A stretch of DNA of 6,295 nt. Source: an uncultured Lachnospiraceae bacterium (GTDB lineage Bacteria; Bacillota; Clostridia; Lachnospirales; Lachnospiraceae). The DNA lies in contig CACZSB010000009.1 in assembly GCA_902783765.1 (NCBI GenBank), positions 1 through 6,295 of the forward strand, read 5' to 3'. This document shows positions 5,340 through 6,295 of this stretch, one piece after another. Below the pieces are notes generated by a model. That model did not search any database, was not told where the DNA came from, and saw nothing but the letters and a program-made list of their open reading frames with translations. Within the stretch, counting starts at the first letter, position 1. Each line of letters opens with the position of its first letter. A program made the position numbers and the translations under genes.

Positions 5340-5618
5340 TTAGCAATAGTAGCGAGTCTCCTCAAATATCTCCTGCCACTTTTTCACTATTCTTTCACTG
5401 TTTGCCTCGATAATCCGCATTATCTCCAAAAGCTCCTTTTGAGGAATCCTGGCCTTATTGTGAGCCAGAAGCGCATGGCCGGATCCGGTAATCCATACTT
5501 TTGTTCCATCTGCGGATGGGACGCCTTTTTTAATATGCACATGTACCGGCTCCGGCGGCAATCCCTCATTGGTCCAAAGATATACGATATAGCCACCAAT
5601 CCTAAACAGCTGCGGCAC
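5340..5618 (-). CDS. DUF4160 family protein (first copy, GTG start)
   Basis: This is a 92-residue DUF4160 protein. The family normally begins M-P-x-(L/V)-x-R-x-x-G-Y, and here the matching start is GTG at 5616-5618, giving MPQLFRIGGYIVYLW. GGAAGGGGG lies about 8 bases upstream. An ATG at 5640-5642 would add eight residues foreign to the family and has no ribosome binding site. The conserved EPVHVHIKKG (residues 23-32, with the H-x-H) is followed by KVWITG and a C-terminal helix with LEIMRIIEANSERIVKKWQE. It overlaps the 89-residue gene upstream by 17 bases, implying coupled translation. It diverges strongly from the DUF4160 protein at 3220-3474, so it is not a recent duplicate. Function unknown. 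No DUF2442 partner adjoins it. Confidence 0.85.
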   Translation of the reverse strand: MPQLFRIGGYIVYLWTNEGLPPEPVHVHIKKGVPSADGTKVWITGSGHALLAHNKARIPQKELLEIMRIIEANSERIVKKWQEIFEETRYYC

Positions 5619-5871
5619 CGGGAAATCCCCCTTCCTTCGCATAACCGAGCATCAAATGTGCATTTGCCTGAACAAAGGTTTTCCAGTTCTCCAGTTCCGC
5701 CTTGACAAATCCGCTTTCCTCAAGAATCTCGTAGGATGGCAGGCTGAAAACCACGCTTTTGAAGCCACCCCACACAGGCGTTTCGATACAAACCTTTACC
5801 GTTCCGTCCTGATCCATACTGGAATGGGTCACTTCCGTGCCATCTTCAAAGCTCATATAAGGATATAGCAT
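5602..5871 (-). CDS. Unrecognised 89-residue conserved-looking protein
   Basis: I do not recognise a named family. The start at 5869-5871 is chosen because AAAGGAGA (5876-5883) precedes it closely. The protein begins MLYPYMSFEDGTEVTHS. It is predicted to be a small soluble alpha/beta protein: strands around VKVCIETPVWGG and KSVVFSLPSYEIL, then helices around ELENWKTFVQANAHLMLGYA. There is no signal peptide, membrane segment or obvious catalytic motif. It overlaps the antitoxin-like gene upstream by 19 bases and the DUF4160 gene downstream by 17 bases, so the three are probably translated together and may act together. Short proteins of this type beside DUF4160 genes feel familiar from Clostridia, but this is recollection, not a search. 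Confidence 0.75.
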   Translation of the reverse strand: MLYPYMSFEDGTEVTHSSMDQDGTVKVCIETPVWGGFKSVVFSLPSYEILEESGFVKAELENWKTFVQANAHLMLGYAKEGGFPGAAAV

Positions 5872-6161
5872 TGTCTCTCCTTTCCGGGCAGGGCCGCATC
5901 CCAAGAATAAACCTCAAACTCCTTTTCCAAATCTTCCTGCGAGATCCAACCTTCTCGCTCCGACCGGGCCACCGCCCGTCTTAAATCGGCTGTAATAGCC
6001 ATATTGGCTATCGCCTCTTCCATCTCCTTTATGGCTTTGATACTCATAATCGCATATACACTCTGTCCGTTTTCCGTGAGATAAACCTTATCCAGAGAAT
6101 CCACCTCATGGAGAACAGCGGTATAATCCTTCAAATCTGTAATAGGTAAATAGGTTTCCAT
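5853..6161 (-). CDS. Phd/YefM- or RelB-like antitoxin-type protein
   Basis: This 102-residue protein starts at the ATG at 6159-6161 (METYLPITDLKDYTAVL). A TTG extension to 6179 is possible but overlaps the signal peptidase stop and is not needed. A GAGG lies about 5 bases before the ATG. The N-terminal part resembles a Phd/YefM DNA-binding fold: LPITDLKDYTAVLHEV, VYLTENGQSVYAIMSI and a following helix KEMEEAIANMAI. The C-terminal part (DLRRAVARSEREGWISQEDLEKEF) looks like the toxin-binding tail of RelB-type antitoxins. No RelE/ParE-like toxin follows. Instead it overlaps an unrecognised small gene, and a DUF4160 gene comes next. It may autoregulate the cassette. It begins 14 bases after the signal peptidase stop, so it shares that transcript. 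Confidence 0.72.
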   Translation of the reverse strand: METYLPITDLKDYTAVLHEVDSLDKVYLTENGQSVYAIMSIKAIKEMEEAIANMAITADLRRAVARSEREGWISQEDLEKEFEVYSWDAALPGKERQCYILI

Positions 6162-6175
6162 TATAACCTCATTTC

Positions 6176-6295
6176 TCAAAACCCTCTTCCGCGGAAAAGC
6201 AGCAATACCACCTTTCCTTTAAGCTGCTCTATGGATATGGCCCCCAGGGCCCGGGAATCCGTGGCCTGCAGGCGCATATCGCCTAAAATGAATAC
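6176..6295 (-). CDS. lepB: Signal peptidase I-like protein, C-terminal 39 residues (cut by window edge)
   Basis: The visible frame reads VFILGDMRLQATDSRALGAI, followed by EQLKGKVVLLLFRGRGF and TGA at 6176-6178. The (F/V)LGDxRxxxxDSRxxG block is box E of S26 signal peptidases, which remove signal peptides at the outer face of the membrane. In the usual GDNRxxSxDSR pattern, Asn is Met here and the first Ser is Ala, while both Asp residues, the second Ser and Arg are kept. Pilus loci often carry such a gene. The S. pyogenes FCT pilus uses the signal peptidase-like SipA, which itself lacks normal catalytic residues. The catalytic Ser and Lys lie outside this window, so activity cannot be judged. 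It is the first visible gene of the pilus operon. Confidence 0.85.
   Translation of the reverse strand, partial: VFILGDMRLQATDSRALGAISIEQLKGKVVLLLFRGRGF

Noticed and set aside
5619..5642. ATG start at 5642 for the first DUF4160 protein
   Set aside because: There is no ribosome site, and the DUF4160 consensus start falls on the GTG at 5618, which follows GGAAGGGGG.
5872..5904. Upstream extension of the 89-residue protein to 5904
   Set aside because: The start at 5871 has a strong AAAGGAGA directly before it. The extension only deepens the overlap with the antitoxin-like gene.
1..6295. CRISPR array, tRNA, rRNA or insertion sequence
   Set aside because: I saw no regularly spaced repeats, no cloverleaf with CCA-type end, no rRNA stretches and no transposase-like frame.

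Overview
The window looks like part of a chromosome from a Gram-positive, probably gut-associated Clostridia-type Firmicute. The reasons are a CIRCE-controlled groES-groEL operon, a YtxH-like small envelope protein, strong AGGAGG-type ribosome binding sites, cell-wall sorting signals, a class B sortase and a MucBP-like (Muc_B2) repeat. I cannot name the species.

Layout from left to right. Positions 1-618 (minus strand) hold the start of groEL (cut by the window edge) and a complete groES. Their sigma-A-type promoter is overlapped by a CIRCE operator at 660-686. The 259-base gap 619-877 holds this divergent control region. Positions 878-1312 (plus strand) encode a small membrane-anchored, helical, charged protein of YtxH type. 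A strong bidirectional terminator at 1332-1358 separates it from everything to the right.

Positions 1382-6295 are all on the minus strand and read as a sortase-assembled pilus locus, in transcription order: (i) the last 39 residues of a signal peptidase I-like protein; (ii) three tightly packed or overlapping small genes (a Phd/RelB-like antitoxin, an unrecognised 89-residue protein and a DUF4160 protein with a GTG start); (iii) a 134-base gap with a likely promoter, a palindrome lying exactly across it, and a dispersed-repeat-like motif; (iv) a 557-residue major pilin with a VIPTG sorting signal; (v) a second DUF4160 gene followed by DUF2442; (vi) a class B sortase; (vii) a minor surface protein or pilin that overlaps the sortase stop by 4 bases and ends in an RPDTG sorting signal.

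How the genes may work together: a signal peptidase-like protein, a backbone with a (V/Q)xPTG-type signal, a class B-fold sortase and an accessory surface protein recall the FCT-type pili of Streptococcus pyogenes (SipA, FctA, SrtC2/SrtB, and minor pilins). The sortase would polymerise the 557-residue backbone. The RPDTG protein would be an adhesin or wall-anchoring subunit. The unusual part is that two DUF4160-containing small-gene cassettes flank the pilin gene inside the operon. Their function is unknown, and a toxin-antitoxin-like role is only inference. The pilin gene also has GC-rich ends around an AT-rich centre.
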